64,000 nt of DNA from Isoetes taiwanensis (GCA_021234155.1 JAJEKV010000291.1:188001-252000), one strand, 5' to 3'; shown: positions 22,560-33,792, counted from the first letter of the stretch. Numbers and translations: made by a program. Notes: generated by a model from the letters alone, not told the origin.

Positions 22560-23959
22560 CTACAGACGAAGGTCCTGGGCGGACGAAGCCAAGCTGCTTT
22601 TCTGACTGCTTTACACACTATTATGTATTCAACTTCCGTGGTTGACAGAGTAGTGATAGGCTACTTTTTGGTGCTTCTAACCATAGTATTGTTGAAGAAG
22701 AAGTAATGGCCTGAGGTTGATTTATTGTTATCAGACACCATAAAAGTCAGCATCAACATACCCAAGAATGATGTCAGTAGATGGAGGATTATCACCAAAG
22801 AGAAGACCATAGTTGTGGGTAGCTTGGATATAGCGCAAAATACACTTGAGGGCCTCCCAATGGATTACACCAGGGTTAGCCATAAACCAACGAAGGAAGC
22901 TTATGGCAAAAGCAAGTTATGGACGAGTGGAAATAGAGAGATAGTTTAAACAGCCAAGAGCATTACGGTAGGGAATGGGTGGCCATGTAGATAACTTCTT
23001 CATCAGTGGTAGGGCATAGATCAGAAGAGAGGATGAGGCTAGGATCCATGGGAATGAAATCGCATCAGCCACGCCAAATTGAGAAAAGACTTGAAGAGTA
23101 TAGGCTTGCTAGTCGAGCCAAAGGAGACTGCAAGGACGATCCCTGGTGATGCTTAGATCCAAACAACTATGGATGTCATGAATATCAATCATCTGAAATT
23201 GTTCACAAAGAAGACATTTGATGGAGTCAATAGTGGAGAGACTGTCACTCACAAGAACCAGATCATTGATGCTTGATGTAGAGGTTGGGATCTCCATGGC
23301 CACTTTGAAAGCCATTGTCCAGCAAGAAACAGTCCCAACATTCCAAGCTTGTGGAGCCTGCCGGAGAATAGACAAGGCTTTGTGCAAGCGACAAACAAGA
23401 TGCTCCTGATCGGCTTTGACATATCCAGCTGATTGATCAAGGTACACTTTTCCATTGAGGTCACATAGAGAAAGGCTGGTTGTACATTTATCTGATGAAT
23501 CCCCAATCATAAACAACGACAAAATTGAACAGGTCATGGAGAGTGACCAGTTTAACAATTGGAGCAAAAGTCTCAGTAAAATCAATGTTTGCAATCTATG
23601 AGAAGAGCTAATGAGCAAGCTTTAAACTCATTCAAAGAGCCATATGATTTGGTCTTCATCTTGTAGATCCATTTGGATCCTACAGTATGACGACCACGAG
23701 GTAAGGTGGTGAGTGTCTAAGTAGATTGCAATGGAGAGCATCTATCTCAGTGTCCATGGCTGCATGCCACTGAGTGCATGGGAATCAGTGCAAGCTTGAG
23801 TACAAGCGTCAGATGGTGGAGGGAGATTTGAACTAGTAAAGCTAGCTTGCTGAAAGGTCAGAGCATGAGCTGTAGGTTTCCAAGTACGGGTTGTGCTGTG
23901 TACTGGAGGCAGAAAGGAAGGGAGGTGATGTTACAGATAGAGGAATGGAATGAGGACCA
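22560..23959 (-). pseudogene. Older Copia element, 3' part of pol (RT and RNase H), split by a younger insertion
   Basis: On the minus strand, reading downwards from 23959: AMDTEIDALHCN, VGSKWIYKMKTKSYGSLNEF, IDFTETFAPIVKLVTLHDLF (start of the Copia RT), YLDQSAGYV..., LVCRLHKALSILRQAPQAWN, and, around 22600-22750, a decayed RNase H with STSGHYFFF and LSTTEVEY. Many frameshifts and stops. The RT YVDD box is lost: the matching place reads SINDLVLVSDSL. The missing integrase part lies on the other side of the younger Copia element, at 29171-29650, in the same orientation. The two pieces were contiguous before that insertion. Confidence 0.85.
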
Positions 23960-23964
23960 GACAT

Positions 23965-24232
23965 TGTTGCAGATCCAAACAAAGATCACCATGATGTCAG
24001 TGACAGGCAGAATCTCGGGTAGTTACACAACTTCCCGGGCTTATGAGACACAACAAACTTTCATGTTTTAGTAGTAGCCGTTCACTATCTGTCATATATA
24101 AACAGATAGAGAACCGTAGTTTATCTCAAGCTTTCTTGCAAGTTCCCATTCAGCGTCTGCGGCGTTTCCCTCTAGCAGACCTTTGTTCTTGATCCTTCAT
24201 CAATAGACAATTGCATTCCTTCTTGTTTCACA
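23965..24232 (+). repeat. 5' LTR of the Copia element
   Basis: 268 bp, TG...CA ends. Contains CATATATAAACAGATAG (TATA-like) near 24094. The sequence just after it, GGTTATGGGCCCACA from 24233, is the likely primer-binding site; the tRNA was not assigned. Confidence 0.93.
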
Positions 24233-24350
24233 GGTTATGGGCCCACACTCCATCTAATCCGCTTAAGCCGATACTGTTCTTGCAGTTCCGATTCCCTCTC
24301 GTTCATAACTTCGTTTCATTATCTATTACCTTTGCAAATTCCAATTTTTC

Positions 24351-25130
24351 TCTTCTTGAAATCATGGAGTCCGTTTTCAACACTGCTTCTTTTGAATGGC
24401 AATTGATGCCCCGATTTGATGGAAAAGATTATCAGATGTGGAGGTGGAGACTCAGAATGATTCTGGAAGACAAGGATCTTTGGGAGATTACCTCAGCACC
24501 TCACATCGCTGATGTTCCTGCTGCAGCTAACAACATGGAGATTGTTCTCAATGATGAGAACCCTGTTCTTCTTGAAAAAGATCGTAAGGCTAGATTGGCA
24601 ATCTGCACTAGCCTGGGCGATACTCCTGCACGATTGGTCAAAGGGGTCATCAGTGCTCATGAGATGCTGGTGATTCTGGATAATCACTATGCTTCCAAGA
24701 CAGCCGGAAACCGTCTTGATCTACGCAAAGCTCTGTATGACCTCCACCTTCTCTTCTTGAAATCATGGAGTCCGTTTTCAACACTGCTTCTTTTGAATGG
24801 CAATTGATGCCCCGATTTGATGGAAAAGATTATCAGAATGATTCTATAAGACAAGGATCTTTGGGAGATTACCTCAGCACCTCACATCGCTGATGTTCCT
24901 GCTGCAGCTAACAACATGGAGATTGTTCTCAATGATGAGAACCCTGTTCTTCTTGAAAAAGATCGTAAGGCTAGATTGGCAATCTGCACTAGCCTGGGCG
25001 ATACTCCTGCACGATTGGTCAAAGGGGTCATCAGTGCTCATGAGATGCTGGTGATTCTGGATAATCACTATGCTTCCAAGACAGCCGGAAACCGTCTTGA
25101 TCTGCGCAAAGCTCTGTATGACCTCCACCT
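24351..25130 (+). repeat. Direct duplication of about 400 bp inside Copia gag
   Basis: 24351-24749 is repeated at 24752-25130, almost identical, beginning TCTTCTTGAAATCATGGAG. The second copy lacks 20 bases (24436-24455 in the first, around GGTGGAGACTCAG) and has minor changes. The near identity shows that the duplication is younger than the LTR divergence would allow for a random pair, perhaps from template switching during reverse transcription or from unequal exchange. Confidence 0.92.
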
Positions 25131-28100
25131 TCCTGAAGGAGGAGATGTCACAAGTCACATATGTCGCATGAAATCCATGCTTGATGATCTGGATGCAACT
25201 GGGGTCTTGATCACCAACGATGAAAAGGTCTGTCTACTCCTTAATAGCTTTCCTGCATCCTTTGAAGGCCTCATCATCAATCTTGAAGGTCGTCTCTCTC
25301 ATTATTCTTTTGAGGCCACAATTGATTGTATACAAGCCGAAGCCTTGAGACAAGGGAAATCCAAGTCAGTTTTTGATTCCATCATGATTGCTGATGCCAA
25401 GACCCTACGCCGACCCAAGCTGGATCGAAGTACCATCACTTGTCATCGCTGCCAATGCACCGGGCACTTTGCTAAGGAACGCACTGCCCCAGCACCTGTT
25501 CCGAAGCGTCCTGCCCCTGTGGAGCACAACAATATTGTTCAAAAAGCTGATGGTATGCCTGAGCACAATACCCTGGCCAAGATTTCAGTGAATTGTCTCC
25601 TCTTCTTGAAACTCCTCCTGCCATTGAGTTTCTATTCTCTGTACAAGATTCTTCAATTCACAATCGTGACTCTGCTTGGTATCTTGACTCTGGGGCAACT
25701 TGCCATATGTCTTCATTCCGCCATCTATTCCAGAATTATAGACCTCTAGCTCCGGCTCGACCAGTTCCTATGGGCAATAACAGTCTTCAACATGGGATTG
25801 CCACTATAATTCTCTAGCTTCCTAGCGGCACTATCAAGGGAATTCGAGAGGCTCTTCATGTTCCAGGTTCGCACAAGCAACTTATTTCTGTAAGCAAATT
25901 GACCTCCAGTGCTTTTCAGGTCTCTTTTCAATCTGATCATTGCACCATCAGCGATTCCCATAACACTCCAGTCATCCGAGGCACACGAGTTGGCAATCTT
26001 TATCGCCTTTGTGTCCATCCTTACCAATGATCATGCCTATCTTGTGCAAACTCTATTCCCTAATTCTGATTCTGACCGTTGGCACCTTCGTCTTGGCCAT
26101 GCAACACACTCTAGGCTTCAGACTCTTGCCTCCAGAGGTCTCTTTCCATCCACACCTCAACCCAACCCAAGATTCCTTGCATTACATGTCTTCAAGCTGA
26201 ATCCACACGCTCTCAATTTCCCCCATCATCCAGTCATGCATCCCGACTCCTACAAATGGTTCATAGTGATTTATGCGGGCCTTTTTCAGTGCCCACCTTT
26301 ACTGGCTCTCGATACATGCTCATATTCTTAGATGACCACAACCGAAAACTCTTTCTCTACCTTTTACGTTCCAAAAGTGAGACTTTTTCCAAATTCATTC
26401 ATTTCCACACATTTGCAGAGCGCATCACAGGCACCCAGCTTGTCACACTTCGCAGTGACGGCAGGGGAGAATATATCTCCAAATCTTTTCATGAATATTG
26501 CTCATCACATGGAATTACTCATGAAGTTACTGTTACAGCTACTCCAGAGAGAATAGACGAGTGGAGAGAGCCAATCGGTCCATCCTAGAAATGATTCGCA
26601 GTCTTTTGTTCACCATGAATGTACCCCTTGCCTTCTGGGGTGAAGCAGCAGCCACAACCATTTATCTGATTAATCACCTTCCCCATCGCAGCCTCCAGCG
26701 ACAATGCCAGAAGAGACTTGGTCTGGTCAGTCCATTCGGATGCCAAGCCTTTGTTCACCTTCCACATCCTTCCTCCAAACTAGCACCCAAAGCCATTCCT
26801 TGTATGTTTCTTGGTTACTCTTTGACCAGCAAAGCCTATCGTCTATATGATCTGGCTAAACACAAACTGATCATCAGCTGTCATGAGAAATTTCATGAAA
26901 CTGTTCCTTGCCATCATATTCCTCTCTCTCTTGATCTTGTCTTGCTGGAATTTCCTGCTATACCCACCTCTGATCCATCATCTTCTATATTCCTCTCTCT
27001 CCTGATCTTGTCTTGCTGGAATTTCCTGCTACACCCACCTCTGATCCATCAACTTCTACTGCTCCCATTCCTGATCCATCAACCTCTACTGCTCCCATTC
27101 CTGATACGCCACCTTCTACAGCTTCTGTTCCTGATTTACCCTCCCACTTCATCATCTCTCAATTCCCCACTTGATTCTCCTCCCATCTCCTCTTTACCCT
27201 CCTCTCCCATCATGGAGCCTCTTGCTATTCCAACTTGCGCCCCATTCGCACACACCGAGCTCCAGTTTGGGCCTCTGACTATTCCTTTCTCTCTGAGACA
27301 CTTCCCAGTGAACCTCTATCTTATTCTCAGGCCATCACAGGACCATTCAAGCACGAATGGCAACGTGCCATGGAAGAAGAAATTGACTCTATCAAATCAG
27401 CTCACACTTGGTCTCTGGTATCTCGCCCTGCTCATATATAGACCTGATGTTTCGTCCAAATGGGTCTACAAAGTACAACACCAATGGACCAGTTGCTCGA
27501 TTCAAAGCCCGTCTGGTAGCCAGAGGCTTTAATCAAGTCGAAGGCATTGATTTCGAGGAAACCTATGCACCAGTTGCCCGCATGGTTTCAATCCGCACCA
27601 TTCTTGCTCATGCTGCTTAAAATCACTATTTCATCCATCAAATGGACATACACAATGCCTTTCTCAATGGTGACTTACATGAAGAGGTATATCTGGAGCA
27701 GCCCCAAGGTTTTCAATCCTCTGACCCCTCTGAAGTTTGCAGATTACACAAGGCTCTTTACGGTCTATGCCAAGCCTCCCAGTCATGGTATACTCGTTTG
27801 GATCAAATTCTGATCACTTTTGGTTTTTCTCGCAGTCATGCAGACCCCAGTGTCTACTACAAGCTCAAACCTTCTTTTCTTATCATTCTTTGCTATGTCG
27901 ATGATCTGCTCCTTATTGCAGCCTCTTCCTCTGATCTTGACGCTGTTAAGACCCAACTGCAGGCATCCTTCCGCATGAAAGATCTTGGCAGCCTTCACTA
28001 CTTCCTTGGCCTTGAGGCCTTCTATGATCAAACCGTTGGGAAACTCTACCTTCATCAATCCAAATACATATTTGACATCCTCGCCAAGGCCAATCTCAGC

Positions 28101-28813
28101 TCTTGTAATCCAGTATCTACTCCTCTTGAATTCGGCCTCTCTCTCATGCCAAATGATCCTCCATGCACCCCTCAGTTTCAAACTCTCAAAGATCACTACC
28201 GTACTCTCCTCGGCATGCTTAACTTTGCTGCTATATCTACCAGACCAGATCTTGCTCTTCCCTTATGCAAATTAAGCCAATTCTCAATGATCCACGTAAT
28301 TCCCACTGTGCTTCCCTCAAACATGTCCTCCGTTATCTAGCCGGGACTATCTCTCATGGGATCTACTATCATGCTGACAATTCTTCCTCCACCATTCAAG
28401 GCTACTGTGACGCCGATTGGGCAGCTGATCACCATGATAGAAAGTCTGTCTCCGGACATGTTTTTACCCTTGCAGGCGGCGCTATTAGCTGGAGCAGCTC
28501 TAAACAAAGTTGCATTTCACTCTCCAGCATTGAAGCTGAATATGTGGCTATGTCTCATGCCACAAAAGAAGCCATATGGCTACAGAGGCTTTGCACAGAC
28601 CTGCACTTCCCCAAACCCCTTCCAACTACCCTCCATGTTGACAATCAAGGGGCTATGGCTATTGCTCGGAACCCAGTCCTTCATCGCCGCATCAAACATA
28701 TTGATATTCAGTATCACTTCTTACGCAATCTTGTACAAACTGGCGCTATCACTCTTCAATATTCTCCCACAGATGACAATCTAGCTGATATGTTCACCAA
28801 GGCGTTAGCTTGA
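24364..28813 (+). pseudogene. Copia gag-pol, interrupted by stops, frameshifts and an internal duplication
   Basis: Gag starts at 24364 (MESVFNTASFEW). A near-complete 400-bp segment of gag is repeated (see the separate entry). The zinc knuckle (about 25439-25480) reads CHRCQCTGHFAKER, with Arg in place of the last Cys. The protease has WYLDSGATCHM (about 25676). Integrase follows with DLCGPFSVPTF, LRSDGRGEY and ERANRSILEMIRSLLF (to about 26890). A proline/serine-rich linker with tandem repeats (26920-27150) precedes RT, which has [40 protein letters not shown] and the intact catalytic box CYVDDLLL (about 27890). RNase H contains GYCDADWAAD and SLSSIEAEY and ends at 28813. Breaks include stops near 25816, 26028, 27618 and 28340 and shifts near 26310 and 26565. 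Not translatable as one polyprotein. Confidence 0.93.
26925..27130 (+). repeat. Tandem repeats in the integrase-RT linker of the Copia element
   Basis: A unit containing CTTGTCTTGCTGGAATTTCC and CCCACCTCTGATCCATCA occurs twice. Shorter TGCTCCCATTCCTGATCC units follow twice. They encode a Pro/Ser/Thr-rich linker, a part of Copia pol that tolerates length change. Confidence 0.8.
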
Positions 28814-28902
28814 GTCAAACATTCCAAGTTCACTCAAGTCATTGGCATTACTGATTTCAGTGGGGGTCCAGATCGAGATTCTCCCGTGTCACTGAGTGGA
28901 GG

Positions 28903-29170
28903 TGTTGCAGATCCAAACAAAGATCACCATGATGTTAGTGACAGGCAGAATCTCGGGTAGTTACACAACTTTCGGGGCTTATAAGACACAACAAACTTTC
29001 CCTTTTTAGTAGTAGCCGTTCACTATCTGTCATATATAAACAGATAGAGAACCGTAGTTTATCTCAAGCTTTCTTGCAAGTTCCCATTGAGCGTCTGCGG
29101 TGTTTCCCTTCAGCAGACCTTTGTTCTCAATCCTTCATCAATAGACAATTGCATTCCTTCTTGTTTCACA
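28903..29170 (+). repeat. 3' LTR of the Copia element
   Basis: 268 bp, same ends and same TATA-like box as the 5' LTR, with about a dozen substitutions. Followed directly by the GACAT target duplication. Confidence 0.93.
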
Positions 29171-29650
29171 GACATGACAATTTCAAGGCTTTTAAGGTTG
29201 GAAAAGGAGGGAAACGAAACAATGTCTTGTGATGAGGGAGCAACAAGAAGAGAAGAACCAAGTTGATTTTCAATGTAGATAACATTACGGCTGAAGAGAT
29301 AGGATTTTAAAAGGGATTGAATAACCGATAAGCCTTTTTGGTGAGGGAGTAGCCAACAAAAATGGCAGGGATACTTTGGGAAGTAAAGGAGCCTTGATGC
29401 AAATTGAGGGCATAGACTAAGCAGCTGAAGGTGCGGAGGTGTCCAAGTTCAGATTTGGTAGAGTGCCACAGCTCATAAGGTGTTTGGTGAGTGGTGCTCG
29501 ACATTGTTCTATGTCTGAAATAAACAACAATATGGATAAAAAAAAGCCAAAACTGAACTGGTAATTTGGCTGAGATCAAGAGGTTGCATGCTTGGTAAGA
29601 GTACAATTGGAGCATTGGATTTGATTTAAATTGATGTTATTTGGTGACTT
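29171..29650 (-). pseudogene. Older Copia element, integrase C-terminal part
   Basis: The minus strand reads NLLISAKLPVQFWLFFIHI, then TPYELWHSTKSELGHLRTFS, CLVYAL and FVGYSLTKKAYRLFNP. This is the end of a Copia integrase (the GYS..KAYR box). It continues, across the younger insertion, into the RT remnant at 22560-23959. Its upstream end falls inside the block that is duplicated at 47486, where the same integrase sequence is present. Confidence 0.85.
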
Positions 29651-31124
29651 TTGTTTTAGTGCAAAAATCACACTAAAAACACAATATCCCCAACGTAATA
29701 ATCTGTAAATTTTGGCTTAAATTATAAGATGCAATGTCTCTGCCACTTTATCGCATAACAGCGCCGCTATCCTCTGTTTCCTCTGCAGCACTCTACTCGG
29801 CAGAGTTTCCATAACTGTTTGGAGTCCCTCTGCTCAGCTCGGATGCTCGGAGTCCCTCTCCTCGGCAGGGGTTTCCATAGCAACTCGAATCAAAGCTACG
29901 ACTGCTACTAACCTTCGTTAAAGCCAAAACAAATTTAATCTTCAATTTCCATAGTTTTTATAGCTTTTCGGTTGCAAGGGCCAGACCTCCACAGCTGAAT
30001 CTCGCAAGGACCCCATAGTCTTTTTTTTTTTTTTTTTTTTTTAATATGTGTCATAATCTGAACCTTATGTTTATTACGTCCCATAATTCATCGGCAGAGC
30101 ACATAATGCCCACATAGGGCTTCTCAGCGGCATAAAGCAACTACAAACTCTAGAAACAAGAATGTTAAAATATGTATTGTTTTGGATATATCGTTTCTTT
30201 CCACAATTAATACCTGTCCTTCAGGTGTGAAATTGATACCAAGTTTCCTTGAAGCAATTATTGTACTTTTGAACCTAGAGGCTATACTTTGTCAAGTAGT
30301 CCAGAATATATGCAACAACTGAAGGTGCATTTCCTTGAACCTTAGATATAAAGACAGCCTTATGCTATAGGCACAATCTTAAACTACCAAAAGTAGATTT
30401 TTAGACAGTCTTAAGCAAAATAAGGAGTTCTCTTTGGCATTATGGTATGGTTCTCAAGCCTTGGAGAAAAGAGTGAAGTCAATGCGATAAAGAGAATCCT
30501 GAAGCATTGAGTTTGGCAACTCTTATTAAAATATTGTTGAATGTCCCTTCCAGGTATAAATTATTCTTTCGTAAAATAATGTGCATGGTTACAACAACAT
30601 TTAAGATGATGTTACCATAGAGAAGTCCATGTATGCATGTCATTTATGATAATGAGGCTATTTCATGCGCAATCAAAAATTGCCAATTTAAAATTTAAAG
30701 GTGGAAAGCTTTGTAACAAGGGAGGGTTGTTGGGTGAACCCATTGCTTGAATGGTATTGCCATCTTCATTGTAAATCCACATTAACAACTACATAACTAC
30801 ATAATTAAAAGTAGGATAGGTGCCACTTTGCATCTCAAAAAAATTAAGACCAATCAATGACAATGATAGATGCCATGTTGCATGACAGGATGTTAAATGG
30901 CTGAGTAAAAACACGTACCAGAATATTAGCCAGGCAAAGCCGTGCACACACGTTCACTAGTATATTTCTAACTTTGAAATATAGGTGACAAAAACCATTG
31001 AATTGAAGAATAAAAAATTAAGGGCCCAAGATGTAGTGTTACTCACTTCCCTAAACACACGGAAGTCACGAAAGAGAAATGTTCTCGGCGCTCGATCAAT
31101 TTTTTGTATAGGTAACTTCAAACT

Positions 31125-31715
31125 TCAAGTCTTCCTTTTTCTGCACAAACTTGCGCACTGGACAGTAAAAGTCCACTCTATGCTTTTAAGAAAAAGCATG
31201 AAGTTCTAACCTTGGATATGGTGATCCGCATGTAAATCTCTGGCCGGATTTCTTCCTTATGTGTCCATCTTCCGAACGTCCTTCATTATTTTCATTGTTG
31301 CTGGGTTGCTGGGGTTCAGTCCTCCTTGAGGTACATTTTCTGTTAAAATTAAAATGCATAGTTTAAAAATCAGTATTGATTAGTAAAAATTAGCAACCAA
31401 CCCTTTGATGCATCTAGATAGGGAGCTGTTCTTGTTATTGCGCAGATCATAAGCTCTATGAGGACTCCCATTTTGGTTAGAGCTTTGTGAACAGGTCTCA
31501 GATTTTCTAAATGCAGTGGCAGGACTAGAAAAGATTGGATCAGCGGCCATGATATTGAGTTGACGGATGACATCAGAAAATGTAATGATAATATCAATTG
31601 CTTCAACCTGGATTGATTTGGAATCAGCTGTTCCATCATCCATCATCTGTTGAACTTGATTAGCATGGCTACAACCCTTCTGAATTGCAGCATGCAATTC
31701 GTGAACAGCATCCAT
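31125..31715 (-). CDS. WRKY-related gene with degenerate heptad and no zinc finger (copy A)
   Basis: Three exons fit: 31715-31402 (MDAVHELHAAIQKGCSHANQ..., 104 codons), 31339-31211, and a tiny last one 31140-31125. Splice sites and phases match those of the plus-strand WRKY gene nearby: exon 1 ends in GG before GTTGGT, and exon 2 ends at CCAAG/GT. Exon 2 reads EDGHIRKKSGQRFTCGSPYP where its neighbour has EDGYVWRKYGRKSILGSPYP, so the DNA-binding heptad has become RKKSGQR. Exon 3 adds only KRKT before a stop, so the C2H2 zinc finger is absent. The product, about 152 residues, should not bind W-box DNA in the usual way. It could act as a decoy through its N-terminal helix, or be a pseudogene. 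The N-terminal ELHAAIQKGCSHANQVQ resembles the N-terminal region of group III WRKYs. Confidence 0.6.
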
Positions 31716-32704
31716 AGCTGCAGTTCATAAACAAAGTAGATGCTCTTCATCACCGTTCTATTCACCAGAATTTAAATATTAAGCTGATGGACCTGTTCCT
31801 TGCTCTTTGTCCATAGTTGACAATCCTTGCAGAGAAGTGTTCTTATTTGACTTGAATTATGCACCATAGCCTAACAATGTCAATGTCGCTGTTCCGGTGT
31901 TCCTTGGCATATTATCTCAACTTGAGTTATATATACGGAGTTCCATAGAAGTAAAGTTATAAAGATCTGTGCATAATGTAACAAGTTTCCATAAGATCAG
32001 ATGACATGGTCTTACATGGCACCTGAATAAATTCTGAACATGCCCAGAAACAGCTGGCTTATGGGACCTTTAGAAGAAAGGAGCATAAAAAGGAATCCCC
32101 ATCTCTAAAGGTTTCTCAAGAGGGAAGAAAAAGATTTTAGGAGTATCTAGTTTACCATAAAAAAGTTGAACAGAGTAATTACTAAAGGATTAGGTAGGTA
32201 CCCATAGAGGAGTTGTATTATTGGCCTCACATACCACTAAAATGTCTACCAAGTTTTGGGCCCTACTTGCAACTAGACTACTGTCCGTTTAATTTGTGGT
32301 ATTGGCACATGCAGTACAACCACTTGCTTCTAACTTTTAAAATGGAGGCAGATTTGTCTCTCAAAATGTCAAGTAAAGATAGAAATTGCTCCAAATTCGT
32401 TTAAATGTCATGTTAGCTACAGTTGCAAGATCTAGAAGCGCGGTTTACTGTTGTTAGAGTAAGGTATTATGATTTTTTATCTTTTAATTTTGCTAGCAAA
32501 CAACTTTTCTTATTATTTTACATTGACTTTCTTAAGGTTGGGTCAAGTGGAAGAGTAGAGATCGCGCGTTCGAGGAGCTTTGATTTGCGTATTGGCTAGT
32601 TCTAGAACAGTCAACAGGGCGGCTGGTCAAATAGATGGCACATATAATAAGCCTTTCTGTAGACTCTGCATCTGCACACAAGATCCACATTGCCATCCAT
32701 TTAG
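31716..32704. promoter_or_regulatory. Shared intergenic region of the head-to-head WRKY pair (copy A)
   Basis: About 990 bp between the two start codons. It contains TTGACT W-box cores at 31847-31852 and 32523-32528, a TATA-like TATAATAA at 32643-32650, 55 bases upstream of the plus-strand ATG, and no other gene. The same layout is found in copy B. W-boxes before a WRKY gene suggest self- or cross-regulation; this is inference. Confidence 0.5.
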
Positions 32705-33631
32705 ATGCAATTGGACATGGATGAACATCAATTTTCGATTTCGAACATCCAAAAGGTGTGCAGCTATGCAAGACAAATTGAACAGATGGGAATTGATGGC
32801 ACCCTTAACTATGCCAATTTTGCAGACATTGCATCGAATCTGGTTTCAATTTCTGACACTGCCATGGTTCAGCTCACTACCATGATTTCAAATGAGCCTA
32901 CTGCATTGCGGCCGCCCTTGGTTTCTCCTATTCCAATGACTCAAAATATTAGCCAGTATTTATCAACTGAACAATGTAGGAGCCCTTCAGGACGAAATTA
33001 TTCTAGAAAGGGGTTGGTTTTTTTTTTCCTGCTGTGAAATGCATGCAGTGCCTAATGCATTGCTCTTTCAATGTAACAGGAAATGTGTGAGGTTTGAAAT
33101 CCAGAAACCAAGGGATGACAAGAGTGAGGGACCTGTTGAAGACGGTTATGTCTGGAGGAAATATGGCCGGAAAAGTATTTTGGGGTCTCCATATCCAAGG
33201 TAGGAAGGTGACAGTTCTTTATTTCAAACATGTCAATACTAATACGAAGGCTTGATATAATTTGCAGAGACTATTATACATGTAAGGAACAAAATTGCCC
33301 AGCCAAAAAAAGGGTACAAAAGACTGAAAGGGAGGATTATGCAGTGGAATATATAGCTAAACATTGCAACCATCCCATGCAAGCAAATTCAAACAGTTTT
33401 GAGCTCTCTAGACAGATACCCCCATCTGTTTCTGACTCCAGCATATTGAGATTCTCTATTCAGACTGCTGATCAACACACTAATTTTCAGGAAGTGGGAT
33501 CTTCAATGGACTTTGATCCCGCTTTCTATCCTGCAACTCCTGACCTAGATTTGCATCATGAATGGCTGGCCTTAGACAGAAACTCTGCTGCAGAAATGCA
33601 TCTCGATATGCAATTCCATCCATTCATTTGA
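32705..33631 (+). CDS. WRKY transcription factor gene, copy A (shortened C-terminus)
   Basis: Exons 32705-33012, 33080-33199 and 33268-33631 join in frame to 263 codons. WRKY proteins are nuclear DNA-binding factors that recognise TTGAC boxes. Exon 1 encodes a Met/Gln-rich leader MQLDMDEHQF and a predicted helix SYARQIEQMG. Exon 2 carries DGYVWRKYGRKSILGSPYP; the intron interrupts after the PR codon, the position typical of WRKY genes. Exon 3 has the Cys pair of the zinc finger (CKEQNC) and the end AKHCNHP. The third exon carries a 4-bp addition (near 33617) against copy B, which shifts the frame and ends the protein at HPFI, 12 residues short. The start could also be the second ATG (32717). 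With one WRKY domain and a C-X4-C finger it does not fit the usual groups neatly. Confidence 0.85.
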
Positions 33632-33769
33632 GGCTTATGGGCCAACTAGCCCGTCTATTTTTGATATTTGATGCAAAATATCCTCTAGGGTATCGATAAG
33701 TTATCCCATGCCTCTTTTACTTAAAGCGGCACAAACTACTCGATTGCACATTTTATATTCCAAAATACA

Positions 33770-33792
33770 ACAAGAAATTTATCGCGGCGGCC
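33770..33792 (+). repeat. CACTA-like terminal motif
   Basis: Reads ACAAGAAATTTATCGCGG followed by CGGCC, the same as at 13972. It lies 140 bp after the WRKY gene and its counterpart is present after the copy B gene (51985-52011), so it was there before the duplication. Confidence 0.5.

Larger units (their letters stand above)
23960..29175 (+). mobile_element. Full-length Copia (Ty1) LTR retrotransposon with GACAT target duplication
   Basis: Two 268-bp direct terminal repeats (23965-24232 and 28903-29170) begin TGTTGCAG and end TTTCACA. The five bases GACAT precede the left copy (23960-23964) and follow the right copy (29171-29175), a target-site duplication of the usual Copia length. The LTRs differ at about a dozen sites (roughly 95% identical), so the insertion is not very recent. 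Order gag, protease, integrase, RT, RNase H is that of Copia. It sits inside an older minus-strand Copia relic. A purine-rich stretch GAGTGGAGG (28894-28902) just before the right LTR is the likely polypurine tract. Confidence 0.95.

Noticed and set aside
27783-28196. 137-codon minus-strand frame inside Copia
   Set aside because: Antisense shadow of the reverse transcriptase.
32580-32885. 101-codon frame covering the WRKY start in another frame
   Set aside because: Shadow frame; the WRKY frame is supported by splicing and by three copies.
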